Below, piece after piece: positions 20,563-32,853 of a DNA stretch of 64,000 nt; the first letter of the stretch is position 1, and each line of letters starts with the position of its first letter. This stretch comes from Crotophaga sulcirostris (lineage: Eukaryota; Chordata; Aves; Cuculiformes; Crotophagidae). The translations under genes were made by a program, and so were the position numbers. The notes beneath the pieces were generated by a model. The model was not told where the DNA came from. It saw only the letters and a program-made list of their open reading frames with translations, and made no database searches. The stretch spans positions 422,555 through 486,554 of the forward strand of contig VYZB01000538.1 in NCBI GenBank assembly GCA_013397455.1. Reading direction: 5' to 3'.

Positions 20563-23500
20563 CTGGACAGCAGGCACCACAGCACCAGGACCTCCACAGG
20601 GATGGAGGCTTCAATGAAAAGAGATGCTTTACTTGCCCAGCACCACCTCTGAGGTTCCTCAGAAGGTGCCATGGTGCCATGGCCAGGGCTGATATCTGAA
20701 CTAAACAGGAAAGGAAGGGCCCACAGGTGGGGGTCCCTGGGGCGAGGGGCAGTGGGCTGGCAGGTTTGTTTGCAGGACTGCAGTGTCTGGGAGATGCAAG
20801 CCCCTGTGAGTGTGCATTGGCAGGGGGTGCTGCTGCCCTCAGTCTGGCAGTGCTCAACTTGGAGAAGGGACCGGTTGCCAAAAAGGGCCAAGTGGGAGAA
20901 GGGCATTGACTGGGGCTTTGCATATTTAGTTTACTGCGTGCTGGCTGTGCTGTGCCCCCACTCTCAAGCCGTCGCTGGCAGCGAAGCACCCTGCTCACAG
21001 CAGCCAGGGGCACAGGCACCAGCAGTGCCGCTCTCCGAGAGAGCAGAATTCCCACCTGGGACCCCACCTGCCCCTGTGCAGCGACCGGCACCGTGCTTTG
21101 CTCTCTGCTTCTCTGCAGGGACCCCTGAGCCACTGGTGCTGGGGCTCCCCGGAACTGTTGGATGCAGGCAGCAGGGTCCAGGAGCCCCCAGCTGCAGCAT
21201 CCCCTAGCCAGAAGCATCTTTACTTCCAAACATCCCTTCTCCCCCTCTCCTGCCCTCCTGCCCATGTAGCCTCATCCCAATCATGGGAGGGGAAATGTGG
21301 CTGTAATGGAAAGTAAATCTAATATACTCGCCCTCATTTTTGTAAATTAGTATCACTGTCAGCTACAGAATAAATGACACCTAATTACTGTTTGGGGAAG
21401 TTCACGCCAAAGTGCTTGGCTGTGAGGTGTTCGTAGGAAAGCACCATCAACGACAGAAAATGAACAAGATGCCGGCTGGAGGGAACTGTAATTACAGAGG
21501 ACTGACATACTGTGAGCTGTTTATGATAATGAAGTGGTGCATCAAATCAAATTAACCTTAGTTATTTAACGCAGAATGCAGGAAGGACTTGTAGATGGTA
21601 AATCCAAAACCGGAGCCGTCACCTGAGTCAGACAAGCGGCTGCACTGCAGGCGCGGGTGGTTGCTGTTATTTAAGTCATGCTTGTTGAGCGGCGTGCGGG
21701 AGCAGCCGTGCTGCGCGATGGACAGGGCTAGTACAGGCAGAGCGCCGGCACAGCTGCTGCCGGGGAGCCCCACTGCTGGCTGCGCGCTGGCGGGGGAGAA
21801 ACTGCCGCAGCAGCGCTGAGCGCACCACCCCATCGCGAGCCGTGCCCCCACCATGCACCCCTCGCTTTGCCCAACGCCGACGGCCCCGTGCTTGGTTGCC
21901 ACTGGAGAGGAGCCAAGGCAAGGTCAGTATCCCGTCCCACGAGGAGGTAACGAAAGCTGGGGGTGTTTTCCGTCAGTCGGTGTGGTCTGGCTGCGGGGCA
22001 GCAGGATGCTCCGCTGCCCGGTGTGCCAGGAGTGCCGCTGGCTGCCCCCGGTTCGGAGGCGAAGGATGCAGGTGCCACTGTGCTCTTGTAAGAGGGGTTC
22101 ATTTGCCCATCTCTCTTCCCCACGAAGGCTGCGGTGCTTGCTGGCGGAGCCTTCCCATCAAGATCCCTGCACACTGACGGGTGAGTAACCTTTCCAGTTG
22201 ACCCAGAGGCTCTGTTAAAGATTAATGAGCTTTCTAAACAAGCATCCCTTCTGTGCAGAGGACTGTTTGCAGTGCCGCACATTCTTCCCCACTGGAGGAA
22301 GGGATTGCTGTGCTGGAGATGCCAGCACAAGCTCAGCTGGGGCGGGGGGAGCTTTTGTCAGCCCCAAGGTGAGGGGCAGGGGGCCAAATGCACGATATGA
22401 CAGTGGTTCTGTAAATAACACGAGGAGGCTGTTGGCGTCAGTGGTGTTTCTTTGCTTGGAGGGAGGAAGCAGGTGAGCCCAGCAGCAGGGATGCTGGCTG
22501 GGCTCAGCTCACTCGGATGCTGGGCTGGCTTTGCAGGGCAGGAGTGGTTGATGAGGGGGGTTGCAGCAGGGACAGGAGCACAGCTGCCTGCAGGCACAGC
22601 TCAGCCGCACACACTGCCAGGCAGGACTGACGGGCAACAAAGGGAACCAGCCTGGTTCAAATGCCTCTTTTCCCAGCTCGAAGCGTCCTTCTCCTGATGG
22701 CCTGATGGATTCCCGAGTACCTGATTTGCTTCTGAACATTTGTTATGGGTTTCTATCAGAAACCATTTGGTCAGTGCTCTGCATGGCTGTGGGGACCTCT
22801 GAGGAGCTGGGTCCCTTGTCAGGGAAAGAATTCCTCTGCAGAACTTCCCACTTGTTGGAAAAACACCAATTGCATGTCCAATGACAGGCTTCCCTCTGTG
22901 TAATTCAAAAGGTTTAATGGATTCTGGAGCACCTGCAGTCAGATACATTGGGAATTATATTTTTGCATCTTTCTGTTCATTGGATATTTAAAAAAAATAT
23001 GCTTACTTTTTTCCACTTTCCAGCCAGAACAGCCTTTATCCATGCACACACATGCACGTGCAGCCCAGCACACGCACAGGTGCTCGGTCAGGCAGCAAAG
23101 GGCCAAGCAGGGAGTGAATGAAGTGGGTGAGAAAGTGAGTGTCCCTTTGAGCACAACAAGGCATCCCGCAGATGGGGCCAGGGGGCACCAGCCAGCCGGG
23201 AATCCCACTGCCGAGCACGGCTGCCCTGCAGGAGAGAGCACGGGATCCTGGTACCTTCAGCCCTGCACTGGGGGCTCCTCTGCATATAAATCAGCACTCC
23301 AGGTGTCTTCTCTACAATTCCTTCTCTAATGCCAGTTTGAGTCCCAGTCCATGGTGGAAGGCACCAGCTTTTGTGGTTAGGAGTTCATTTTGCTTCTTTC
23401 CATCAATGTGAAAATGTCTTGTGAGGCCAGAGAGTTAATCACTATTGTCCAGGAATAAAGAAAGGAGATTTTTCTCTAATCCCCTTTAAATGCCCTCGGA

Positions 23501-24406
23501 ATGAGGGCTTGCACAAAGATGACTAATGACAGACATGATTAAACTTATTTAGTAGGTGAGGATCTGCTGGGAGCCCTCCCAAGCCCAGGTGCAGCCTCAG
23601 GGGACTGTGCACCCACTCCCCACACTGCAAATGCTGACCTCCCTGCTGCACACATGAATTAAGGAAACTGATTTTTGTTTGGGTTGGTTTAACCAGAGGA
23701 TTCCCCTTTTTTTTTTAATTGAAAACATTTCTGTCTATTTTCTTGCAATCCTTTTCCTTAGCACTGCCAAATACAATCTCACTAATGGGAAACTAAATCC
23801 AGATTCACTTCATGGCTGGCTACATCCCTCATACCTCATTCCACTCCTCCCATCAGAGGTCTCCTGCCTTTTGGCGGGGTTGGCAGGGAACCCTGCATCC
23901 CCTTTGCCAGGAGAGGGTGAATGGGAGAGCTCCTCCAGGTGCACCTCGTTGGATGTCCCTGCCCTGCCCTGTCCCTGTCACCTCCCCAGCTGGCACATGC
24001 CTGCCTGCAGCCCTGGCATGGGTGGCACAGGCACCTGCCCCAGCCTCGCACCAATCCTGCTGACCCACCCCTGGGGCTCCCAGGCTGCTTGCTGGCCTTC
24101 CTGCAGTGTTGCAGGTGCACTCTTCTCTTTTTTCCTTTCCTTTCCCTTTGACCACTCTTATGTTTTTCTTGAAGCTCCCCAGCCACAGCCCCTGGGTTTC
24201 CCTCTGCCGCAGCGAAGGCAGCTGGGCTCAGCTGCACGACAGCGCCCGGAGCGGAGCACTGCGTGGGCATCCTGCCACCATGCTGGGCTTGACTGGTCTT
24301 GCCTGTCACCTTGCATCACCCACAGACTCGGGTGGCACACGACCATTCCCCTCCTGGCTCCCTCAGGGACTCCCAGAATACCTCAGGCTCTGGCACCGAC
24401 TGGAGC
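20563..24406. other. Intergenic, no supported gene
   Basis: Mostly GC-rich with shadow frames, including a 258-codon frame at 23679-24455 that runs into a CR1 and is not credible as a gene. A CpG-rich patch lies at 21580-21830 directly after an AT-rich candidate element (21310-21600). Confidence 0.5.
21310..21600. promoter_or_regulatory. Candidate conserved non-coding element
   Basis: Contains TGTAAATTAGTATCACTG, GACACCTAATTACTG, GAACTGTAATTACAGAGG, TTTATGATAATGAAGTGG and AAATCAAATTAACC. Several TAATTA cores lie within 250 bases of otherwise unique sequence, next to a CpG-rich patch. This is a composition and motif argument only. Confidence 0.32.
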
Positions 24407-24897
24407 ACACAGTATCACACTACCACAGTATTACAAGGTTGGAAAGGACCTCTGAGATCATTGAGTCCAACCTATAACCCAACACTAACACCAACCCAGC
24501 ATCTAAACCATGGCACTGAGCACCTCATCCAATCTCCTCTTAAACACCTCCAGGGTCCGCCACCTCCCCAGGCAGCGCATTCCAATGGCCAATCACCCTT
24601 TCAGGGAAGAACTTTTTCTTAATATCAAGCCCAAACCTCCCCTGATGAAGCTTGAGTCCATGTCCTCTAGTTCTGTCACTGGTCACCTGAGAGAAGAGAC
24701 CAACCCCTACCTGACTACAACCTCCTTTTAGGCAGTTATAGAGAGCAATAAGGTCACCCCTGAGCCTCCTCTTTTTCAGGCTAAACAGCCCCAGCTCCCT
24801 CAGTTGCTCCTCATAGGGCTTGTGCTCCAGCCCCTTCACCATCTTCGTTGCCCTCCTCTGGACACACTCCAGTGTCTTGACATCTTTCTCAAACTGA
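24407..24897 (-). mobile_element. CR1 LINE 3' end, ATACTGTG-tail type
   Basis: Reverse orientation. It starts (3' tail) with CACAGTATCACAC and then GGTTGGAAAGGACCTCTGAG, CATCTAAACCATGGCACTGA, CCAATGGCCAATCACCC and GTTCTGTCACTGGTCACC, and ends near TCTTTCTCAAACTG. It belongs to the young-looking subfamily found ten times in the window. Confidence 0.95.
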
Positions 24898-25279
24898 AAA
24901 ACTCAGTTTCTCAAGCTGAGATAGGCGTCTGTCCACCCCCTTCCTCCTCTGACCTGGTGCTTCTCCCTCCCTTCTCTTCCTGCACCGCTCTCTCTTCCCT
25001 CTGCGCTGAGGATTGCCATCACCAATGACTACATTTCCCTGAATCCTGGCGGGAAACAGCAGCCTCTCCTCCCTGCTGCTCTCAGACATCACAATCTGCT
25101 TTCACTCCCCAACCCATGATGTGTTCCCACACCCAATGAACAGCGATGGGTCCCTTCCAGGGCTGCTGAAATACCGAAACCTGTGCAGAGAGAAGTGTAA
25201 GAACACGCCAGACAAACTCTGTGTGTCCCATCCCTTTCCCTGCAACGTTGGGAGTGATTGATGTGACAGTGGTGCTGTC

Positions 25280-25500
25280 TGTCTTGCTTTTGTTTAATGA
25301 TCATTTCTGTATTGTTCGTGTCTCCGGAGACCCAATCCGATAGGAATGCCGTGATGGATTATGTATGAAATCCAGGTCAACACGTCCAAGTGTTACTGCC
25401 TCGTAATTTGCTGCGCCACAGAGGCCAATAGAGATGCCTTGTGTTATTAATTATACCAATATATTTTCATGAGTAATGTGATTAATTAGGCTGTATATGT
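25280..25500. promoter_or_regulatory. Candidate conserved non-coding element
   Basis: GTTTAATGATCATTTCTG, CCGTGATGGATTATGTATG, TGTGTTATTAATTATACC and GTGATTAATTAGGCTG form a tight cluster of homeodomain-like TAAT/TAATTA sites in unique sequence. Unverified. Confidence 0.32.
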
Positions 25501-26560
25501 AACAGCTGCAGGCCTGTTCTGTTGCTGTGTTTGTTCTGGGATGGAGGTGGCTGGCTCAGAGAGCAGGCAGCAAAACCTGTAGCCTGCGCTCGGTTTCATT
25601 CTTTCTCTTCCAGAGCATTCAGGGGGAAAATAAAATTCCATGCTCTGCACTTTGTGTGCCAGGGAGCCATGAGGCAGCGGGAAGAGGGGTGCAGGGCTGC
25701 TCCAGCCACAGGTGCAGGGTGTAAGGGATGTGGGCAGCAGCTGAGGTGCGGCCCAGGACAGGCTGCGGGGCTGCAGCAGGGGCTCCCAGGGACTTGGTGG
25801 TGGCAGGATGAGCCGGGAGATGTGAAATGGGCAGAGGGGACACGGTGGGACTCTGCTCTGGGGCCGCCTGCACAGGGGCAGCCAGGATCCTCCTGCCTGG
25901 GCTGGCTCCCACCAGCCCCTCAGAGCCCAGCACAGCGCTGGCCTCGCTTTTAGTGCTGCACAGGTGAATTGCACCTAAAGTCATAGAGACTCATCGTCTC
26001 TCACTGAACTTCTTAAGAGGTGACTTGGCGAAACTAGTCCTGTAACTCATTTTTAATTTCCTTTTACAAGCTCCAAGCATGGGATGCAAACTGTGCTGAG
26101 TGGTCCCGTGCTGCTGGCTGGCGGTCCCTGCGGGGCTGGGATCTGCATGGCGGGTTTGACCTCTCACGGGTGATGGATGTCCTGATGTGTCCGCACAGTG
26201 CAAAGACAGAGCAGAGGGTTTGCAGCTTTGCTGCAATGTGAAAATATTCACAGAAAAACAGTTTTTGGACAAAAGCAGTCACCTCCCCAACTTGCCAGCT
26301 GTGCTTGCCCAGTGTCAGGGACTTCAGCCACCCTGCAGTCCACAACCAGTGTCCCTTGCTGTGTGCAGGGTCCTGGGAAGTCCATGGTCTCCAAGCTCAG
26401 GATTGCCAAAGCCCTACAAAGCTCAGCGCTGGCCAGAGCTGGGCTCTGCCAGACTTCCCACGGGGCAAGAGGAACCTGTGCCTTGTTTCCTTACTCAAAG
26501 AGCTCTGCTCCCAGCATCAAAACCAAGCCTAAACCTCTTCTGTCTTTTGTCTCCATAAAG

Positions 26561-26634
26561 GTCAAAGAAGAGTCCTCGTCCTTTAAGTGCCAAGAAGAGG
26601 CCTTCCACGCTCTGGTGCAAGAAGACTTTGAACA
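26561..26634 (+). other. Exon-like segment of unknown status
   Basis: A pyrimidine-rich tract (CTCTTCTGTCTTTTGTCTCC) and AAAG precede 74 open bases that end at a good donor, GTAAGG. The open frame reads VKEESSSFKCQEEAF and so on, a plausible but unrecognised composition. No partner exon is known, so this may be chance or a lncRNA exon. Confidence 0.15.
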
Positions 26635-28383
26635 GTAAGGCAGCTATTTTCTTCCCCAATGGTTTCTGCTTCATTGCATGAATGTGGATTTTAGTCTGGT
26701 CAATTTTGTCCTTCTCATCATGAGTTTGATTGCAAGGGTTTGGTTCTTTGCTTTTTCATGTGATTTAGCCCCAGCAGCCACACAAACAATTGTGTCGGTG
26801 GGTGATGCTTCAAGATCTAGAGCTGCAATTTTCCCATTAAGTTATTCCTTCAGTGGGAACTGCAGGAACAAGGGGAGAGTGGTCCTGGCTTCTCTGGAGC
26901 CTTGCTGACCCCTCTGAGGGCATCTGGGAGCCCTTCACGCAGAAGCAAGGACTGAATTTCAGCTCCATTGACCAGTGGTCCCGCAGGCACCCAGCCTGGT
27001 GTTTGGGATCCTTGCCAGCCAGCAGGCTGGGGGTCCCCATTCCTAGGGGTTTTACTGCTGCACTGGAAGGTAAAGACTTGTGCGGACAGTGAGGACACCT
27101 GGCAGGGTGAATGCTCAAACCCAGTGTGATTAAGGTGGGCAGAAGCTGCTCCAGGTGGTCCCCTTGCATCCCTGCCTGCAGTTGGAAGGAGGTACCTCAT
27201 CCTGGTAGTCTCTGACATTGCCAGAGTGCTTTTCTTGTGACTTGGGGTGAAACCCAAAGCATTCACAGTGTTTTGGTGGACCCTGAGGAGCAGAGCCCGA
27301 GGTCACTGGGTCGGCTGCCCATGCAGGAGGGTGGCAGGGCGCCGCCGCGGGCTGGCTCACAGCTGAAGCCACAGCAAGGGGAGGTTTTGCTGCACGGTTT
27401 CATACAAAGGCAGAGAGCAGCACACACACCAGGTCAGCTGCAGCTCTTTGGCTGTGCAGGACCTTGATTTAATTGTGCTGATGGCTGCACTTGGCACCCA
27501 GCCTGGCGTGCACGTCCTCTGCCATATCGCTGTCCTGGCTCCCCAGAAGTGCCATCTGCCTTTGGCTCCCTGCAGCCCTCGTTCAGACTGGGTCATCATA
27601 TTTGGGCTCCCTGCACTCCCCAGCCCAGGACAGCTGTGTGGGTGCTGAGGAGGCTTATGACCTGCACTTTGGCACGGCCAGCAAAGCCCCAGAGCTGGAG
27701 CTGCTGTACTGGCAAACGGGCGCGTTAGCTGGGGTTGCAGATCTGTGTGGGAGATGGGCAGAGACCCAGCCAGCAGCTCTGGGAGGGTGCACACACTTTT
27801 TGCATGCTGGGAAAAGTTTGGTCTGTTGTGTGCTGGTGTGCAGAGATGAGCGTGGCTGTAGTGAAACGGCTGAAAAGATGCAGTAAGCACAGGGTGGTGG
27901 TACCCCTGGCACTGCCAAAAGCCACCCATGCTGGTCCTGTGCTGCAACCACCGCCCCCATTCCTGTGGACCCGGGCAGAAGCCCAGGAGGAGTGCAGTGG
28001 CACAGTGCTGCAGGTACCAGCAAGCAGGGCTGAGCCCTGAGGTGATAGCCCTGCCCCAGGCACAGTGAGCAGGGCTGTGCCAGCCCACACAGAGGTGGCC
28101 ATGGGGGCAAGAGACACCCCAGAGGGCAGCACTCACAGCCCAAGAGCATTTCACAGTTATGGCCACAGCATCAGCTGCAGAGAAAAGTAGCATTTGCGTT
28201 TCCTATCAGGTTCCTGAAGTAGGTCAGGCTGTGTTTCTGACCCCTATACCTCTTCCTGACACCAGGAATCACCAGGAGGGAGATAACGCAGCCAGGAGCC
28301 CTTACCTGGCCAGGGCACCTGTGCTGAGCTAGAGCAGATCCGTGTGCCCGGCTCCGTGTCAGAGCATGGGGCTCACGACAGAG

Positions 28384-28690
28384 TCAGAGAATGACAGAAG
28401 GGTTGGGGTTGGAAGGGACTTCAAAGCCCACCCAGTCCCACCCCCCTGCCATGGGCAGGGACACCTCCCACTGGATCAGGGGGCTCAAAGCCCCATCCAA
28501 CCTGGCCTTGAACACCTCCAGGGATGGGGCAGCCACAGCTTCCCTGGGCAACCTGGGCCAGGGCCACCCCACCCTCACAGGAAAACATTTCTTCCCAAGA
28601 TCTCATCTCAGCCTCCCTTCTTTCAACTGAAAACCATTCCCCTTCGTCCTATCCCTGCACTCCCTGATAAAAAGCCTCAGTGTCATGGTG
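28384..28690 (-). mobile_element. CR1 LINE 3' end, GGTTGGAAGGGAC type
   Basis: Reverse copy: GGTTGGGGTTGGAAGGGACT, CCATGGGCAGGGACACCTCC, AACCTGGCCTTGAACACCTC and CTCACAGGAAAACATTTCTT. It ends near the CTTCGTCCTATCCCTGCACT segment. Confidence 0.94.
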
Positions 28691-29922
28691 AAGATTCCCA
28701 TCCTCCTCCCCAGCTCTGCCTGGAGGACACCAGGGAACTCAGCATGAAGTGAAACCTTCCTGAGATGGTCCTGCCCCAGGGATCCAGCCACAAGCAAGGA
28801 GGAGCCTCCTTTAGTCTGCATTTAGTTCTTGGGACTGGCCCCCCTCCCCCTGGGACAATCGCATCACTGAAAATGCCTTTTAGAAGCTTCAGTCTCAGTC
28901 AAAATTAAATTAGAAAATGAACTATTACTCGGAGTGACTTGGAGTTGCTCAAGATTTATGTGCTGTGGGCAGCAGGAACTCCATTTGCTGGGGTACCTGG
29001 GGAAGCACGTGCCACTAGCCCACCGTGACGGGCTGCAATTTCACACCACTTTAAACTCGCTCTCACTGAGACTGGGGAGATGAAATATGTCTTTATTAAG
29101 GGAAGTCACAGGTCCCTGATTGGCTGCTAAATGTGTTTTAATGGGAGCCAGGAGGGCAGGAAGGGGAGCTGGGAGGGGGAGCTGAGTTGGCTACTGAGCC
29201 CCCACGGGAGCAACTCCAAACAAAGGACTTCTGTGGTTTTCCTGCTGCTTTGACCATCTTGAGGTGGTCAGTGGCACTTCCTCTGGGCCCTGGTGGCCTG
29301 TGAAGTCTCAATCGCCCCACGTTTCAGCAGGTGTGGGTGGAGGTGACTCCGCTCCACAGCTGATGTGCTGGGTTCCAGGTAGAACTGTAAAACACTGGGA
29401 TGGCACAGGGTGGCTCAGGTGTTCCCACAGGTCAGGACTCAGGTATGCATCCCATCACCCATGCAATATGCATACATCCTTTTCCCTTCTTTTGTGGCTG
29501 TTTGTCGGTTCTCCATAGATCCCCAGCAGTCCCAGTGTAACGCTCCCTCCCGCTCCCCTGCCCCAGTACCTGTCCAGCTGTGCTGCAGGGAGATCTCTCA
29601 GACCGGAACCCTTTTCTGCAGAGACAGCAGAGAATATCCCAGAATGCTTCTTTGTTCCTCACTGTCTGTATGTGTTAGAGCACCTCCAGCTGCCGCGGTC
29701 CCGCTTTGCCTCAGCTCTGGCTGCAGCACACCACGCTGGGATCAGTTCACCTACACCACGCTCACTGAAGAGCAGGACATGGTGGCTGTAGGGATACCAG
29801 GCTTTACTGGTGGGATCCAGACCAGGCAGGATGAAAATGCTTCCAAAAGTTGTAAATGAAGAAAGGGAAGCCTGCTTGGGAAGGTCTCACTGGTGATGCT
29901 TCTCCTTGCTGTCACCCCATTG
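28691..29922. other. Intergenic, no supported gene
   Basis: AT-rich unique sequence at 28850-28970 (CAAAATTAAATTAGAAAATG) and GC-rich remainder. The 149-codon frame at 29410-29859 has no supporting signal. Confidence 0.5.
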
Positions 29923-30525
29923 GATCATAAAATCACAGAATGGTTTGGGTTGGAAGGGACCTCAAAGCCCATCCAGTTCCAACCCCCTGCCATGGGCAGG
30001 GACACCTCCCACGGTATCAGGGGGCTCAAAGCCCCATCCAGCCTGGCCTTGAGCACCTCCAGGGATGGGGCAGCCACAGCGTCCCTGGGCAACATGTGCC
30101 AGGGCCTCCCCACCCTCATTGTGAAGAATTTCTTCCTAATGTCTAATCTAAATCTTCCCCCTTATAGTTTAGAGCCATTTCCCCTTGTCCTATCACTACA
30201 GGCTCTTTGAAAAAAAACCCTCCCCAGCTTTATTGTACCCCTTTCAGTACTGGAAGCTGCTCTAAGGTCTCCTGGAGCCTTCTCTTCTCCAGGCTGAACA
30301 GCCCCAATTCTCTCAGCCTGTTCTCATAGCAGAGGTGCTCCAGCCCTCGGATCATCTCTGTGGCCTCCTCTGGACCTGTTCCAACAGTTCCACATCCTTC
30401 TTATGTCTGGGATTCCAGAACTGGACACAGTACTGCAGGTGGGGTCTCACAAGAGCAGAGAGGAGGCGGAGAATCACGTCCCTGATCCAAGGGGTGCATC
30501 CACCCAGGAGTGCTCGAGCTGTGTT
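29923..30525 (-). mobile_element. CR1 LINE 3' region, about 600 bases, GGTTGGAAGGGAC type
   Basis: Reverse copy from the 3' tail (AAATCACAGAATGGTTTGGG) through CCATGGGCAGGGACACC, GGCTGAACAGCCCCAATTCT and AACTGGACACAGTACTGCAG to GCAGAGAGGAGGCGGAGAAT. It is the longest copy of its type here. Its left edge still carries a degraded octamer repeat. Confidence 0.95.
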
Positions 30526-32578
30526 ACCGAGGAGGCCAAACCCCCACCTCCCACAGACAGCTCTCAGCAGAGCTCCTGCAGGGTCAGTCCCCTGCAAGAT
30601 GTGGAGATGCCTCCAGCTTTTGGAGGGTGTGTGCCTTTTTGGCACAAGCCCTGGTGATGGCTGTGAGCTCGCTGGGCTGCTGGTCTCTATCTGAGCCTCC
30701 TGACACTGTGATTCCTGGTGGTACCTGTTAACGAGTGACCCTCTGTACCCAGGTATGTGTATGCACACCTGTGCAATGTGCTTTGATAATGTCCTCAGTT
30801 AAACACACCCTTATTTGTGCTCCTACAAACACAAGTCTCTGTGACCCATCTCCCCAGGCACCCCACCGTGGTTCACACCTTCAGCAACTCCCATGCATAC
30901 AGCAGGCACATTGCTGCACAGGGAAGTGTTTGTGCTTCCTGCTGCTCTTGTTTCTCCAGCAGACCTTTGTGGGTATTCACTCCCTAATGATCTTTTCTTC
31001 TTGCATTTGTGTCTTTACTCCAGGAATCATGCACTGAACCTGGAGTGAAGTCAAGCACAGACCCTCCTCCCTGCTCATCCAGCCACAGTTTACAAAAGGC
31101 TCTGTTATTATCTCTGCATCCACACTCTCTAACCCTGTAATTAGATGCTTAGGCTATGATTGCCCCATTGTCCGCTGGATGGGTTTAATCATTCTTTTCT
31201 CCTACAGTGGCAATTTTGTTCCAATTAATTATTTCAGTTTGAACAGCAATAGCTGGTTGAGTTTAGAGAGAAATTAAAAGGGTAGGGAAGGATAATGAAG
31301 AGTGAGCTAACTAGTGAGAGACTGCAAACAGGGCTGTGCCTATCCCTGTTTTTCTTCCAGGCTCTTGCTTGCTCCCCAGAGAGCTTTCTGGGGCTGGAAA
31401 CTGTTCTCCCTGGAAACAAGGATCCTGTGCACCACAGAAGCCTGGCTTCATCTCTGCCTGTGAAGTTTGGTATTGGCTCTGATGGAAACACCAGAGCATA
31501 CTCAGCATCCAGCCCTGGGTGGAAGTGTTTCTCATTGAGGCTTTAATCAAGGGGTCTCTAACTCTGGTCAAGGCAGGGAAGGTTTGGCTGGTGGTGCCAT
31601 ATATCTTGTGTTCTCCTGGCCAGCAAACACACATCCCAGGTCATTCCCAGCTGAACAGGACCTGTAGCCCTGCCCCATGAAGCTTTCCCAGAAAGCCACT
31701 GCACAGCAATGCAATGCATCAGGCGGGACCCACAAAAGCAGATCAAGATGCAAAAAGAAAGGATCCACATGTTAGCACCTCCTGAGAACAAGGCAAAGCC
31801 CTCTGCAGCCCTAGTTCTCACCAGAACATGGATGGTTTTCAGAGCAGCATTGCTGTCTCCATGTGAGAGGATCTAGCTCTAGGCTGGAGGAGAAGCAGCA
31901 GAGTGGGACCCGACTCCTGCAGGGACCCCAGGTCTCTGCCAGCCCCGCGTCCCTCTCTGCCTGCTCACACAGCCGCTGTCTGCCCACTATGCTCCTGGCT
32001 TTGCTGTGGGTTCTTTTTCTGCTGGGCAGCATGTTCGCAGCAACCTGCAGAGCAACATCTGGCCGTGTTCCTTCCCACTCCGAAATATCTGGCCGCGTGG
32101 CTGGCGAACAGACCCAGGCTGCCACCCGAGGGCCAGGCGCCACAGCGCATCACCCTGTCCTGGCTTAAAGTGCCCTAGGAATTGGGACCAAGGAAGAGGG
32201 GTGATGTGCCCAGGGGATAGCGGGGTAGGATCACTCTGTTGTCCTGGAGTCTTTCCTTTCTCTGGGCTCGGGACGGTGGGGCTGGGCTCTCACGCTCCTG
32301 CCCAGCAGAAGCTGCTGTTGCAGTGGTGGCAGTGGGGCAGCGGCTGGTGGGTTGGGAGCAGCCAGCGCAGGGCAGGAGCTGGCTGGGCATGGCAGGGAAG
32401 GTAGCAGCACAATTGTGGATCCATTCACGGTTCTTGGTGCCGCATGAAGAACCTGTCAGAGCCACAGCACTTCTATAAGTCCGTCCAAAATGTTTCTGCC
32501 CTTAATTACTTTTAGACAGCCATGGTTTTCCTACTGGAACAGGCAGAAATTCATCCCCGCCCAGCCCTGGGACGAGTT
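30526..32578. other. Intergenic, no supported gene
   Basis: Includes an AT-rich unique block (31120-31300; CTGTAATTAGATGC, GTTCCAATTAATTATTTC) and a short frame with a signal-peptide-like start at 31989-32168. No repeat was recognised. Confidence 0.5.
31989..32168 (+). CDS. Possible 59-residue microprotein with signal-peptide-like N terminus (speculative)
   Basis: The frame starting at 31989 has an A at -3, opens with MLLALLWVLFLLGSMFAATC, a Leu-rich hydrophobic core ending in small residues like a secretory signal, and continues to a stop at 32166-32168. The rest of the peptide is Ala/Gly/Thr-rich with one further basic cluster and no domain I recognise. There is an in-frame upstream ATG at 31863 without such a core. 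With no transcript evidence, this is most likely a chance frame. Confidence 0.12.
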   Translation: MLLALLWVLFLLGSMFAATCRATSGRVPSHSEISGRVAGEQTQAATRGPGATAHHPVLA

Positions 32579-32853
32579 TCACAGTATCACAAGGTTGGAA
32601 AGGACCTCTGAGATCAACTCCAACCTATAACCCAACACTAGCACCAACCCATCATCTAAACCATGGCACTGAGTGCCTCAGCCAATCTCCTCTTAAACAC
32701 CTCCAGGGTTGGCGACTCCACCACCTCCCCGGGCAGCGCATTCCAATGGCCAATCACCCTTTCAGGGAAGAACTTTTTCCTAATATCAAGCCTAAACTTT
32801 CCCTTAGGAAGCTTGAGTCCATGTCCTCTAGTTCTGTCACTGGTAACCTGAGT
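32579..32853 (-). mobile_element. CR1 LINE 3' end, ATACTGTG-tail type
   Basis: Reverse copy beginning CACAGTATCACAAGGTTGG and ending in GTTCTGTCACTGGTAACCTG. It is truncated inside the region other copies keep up to the RT end. Confidence 0.95.

Larger units (their letters stand above)
24898..28383. other. Intergenic, no supported gene
   Basis: GC-rich with shadow frames, except for an AT-rich candidate element at 25280-25500 and an AT-rich stretch at 26640-26850. One exon-like segment (26561-26634) is listed separately. Confidence 0.5.

Noticed and set aside
23679..24455. 258-codon + frame
   Set aside because: Runs into a CR1 3' end; Pro/Ser/Cys-rich, shadow-like composition, with no homology recognised.
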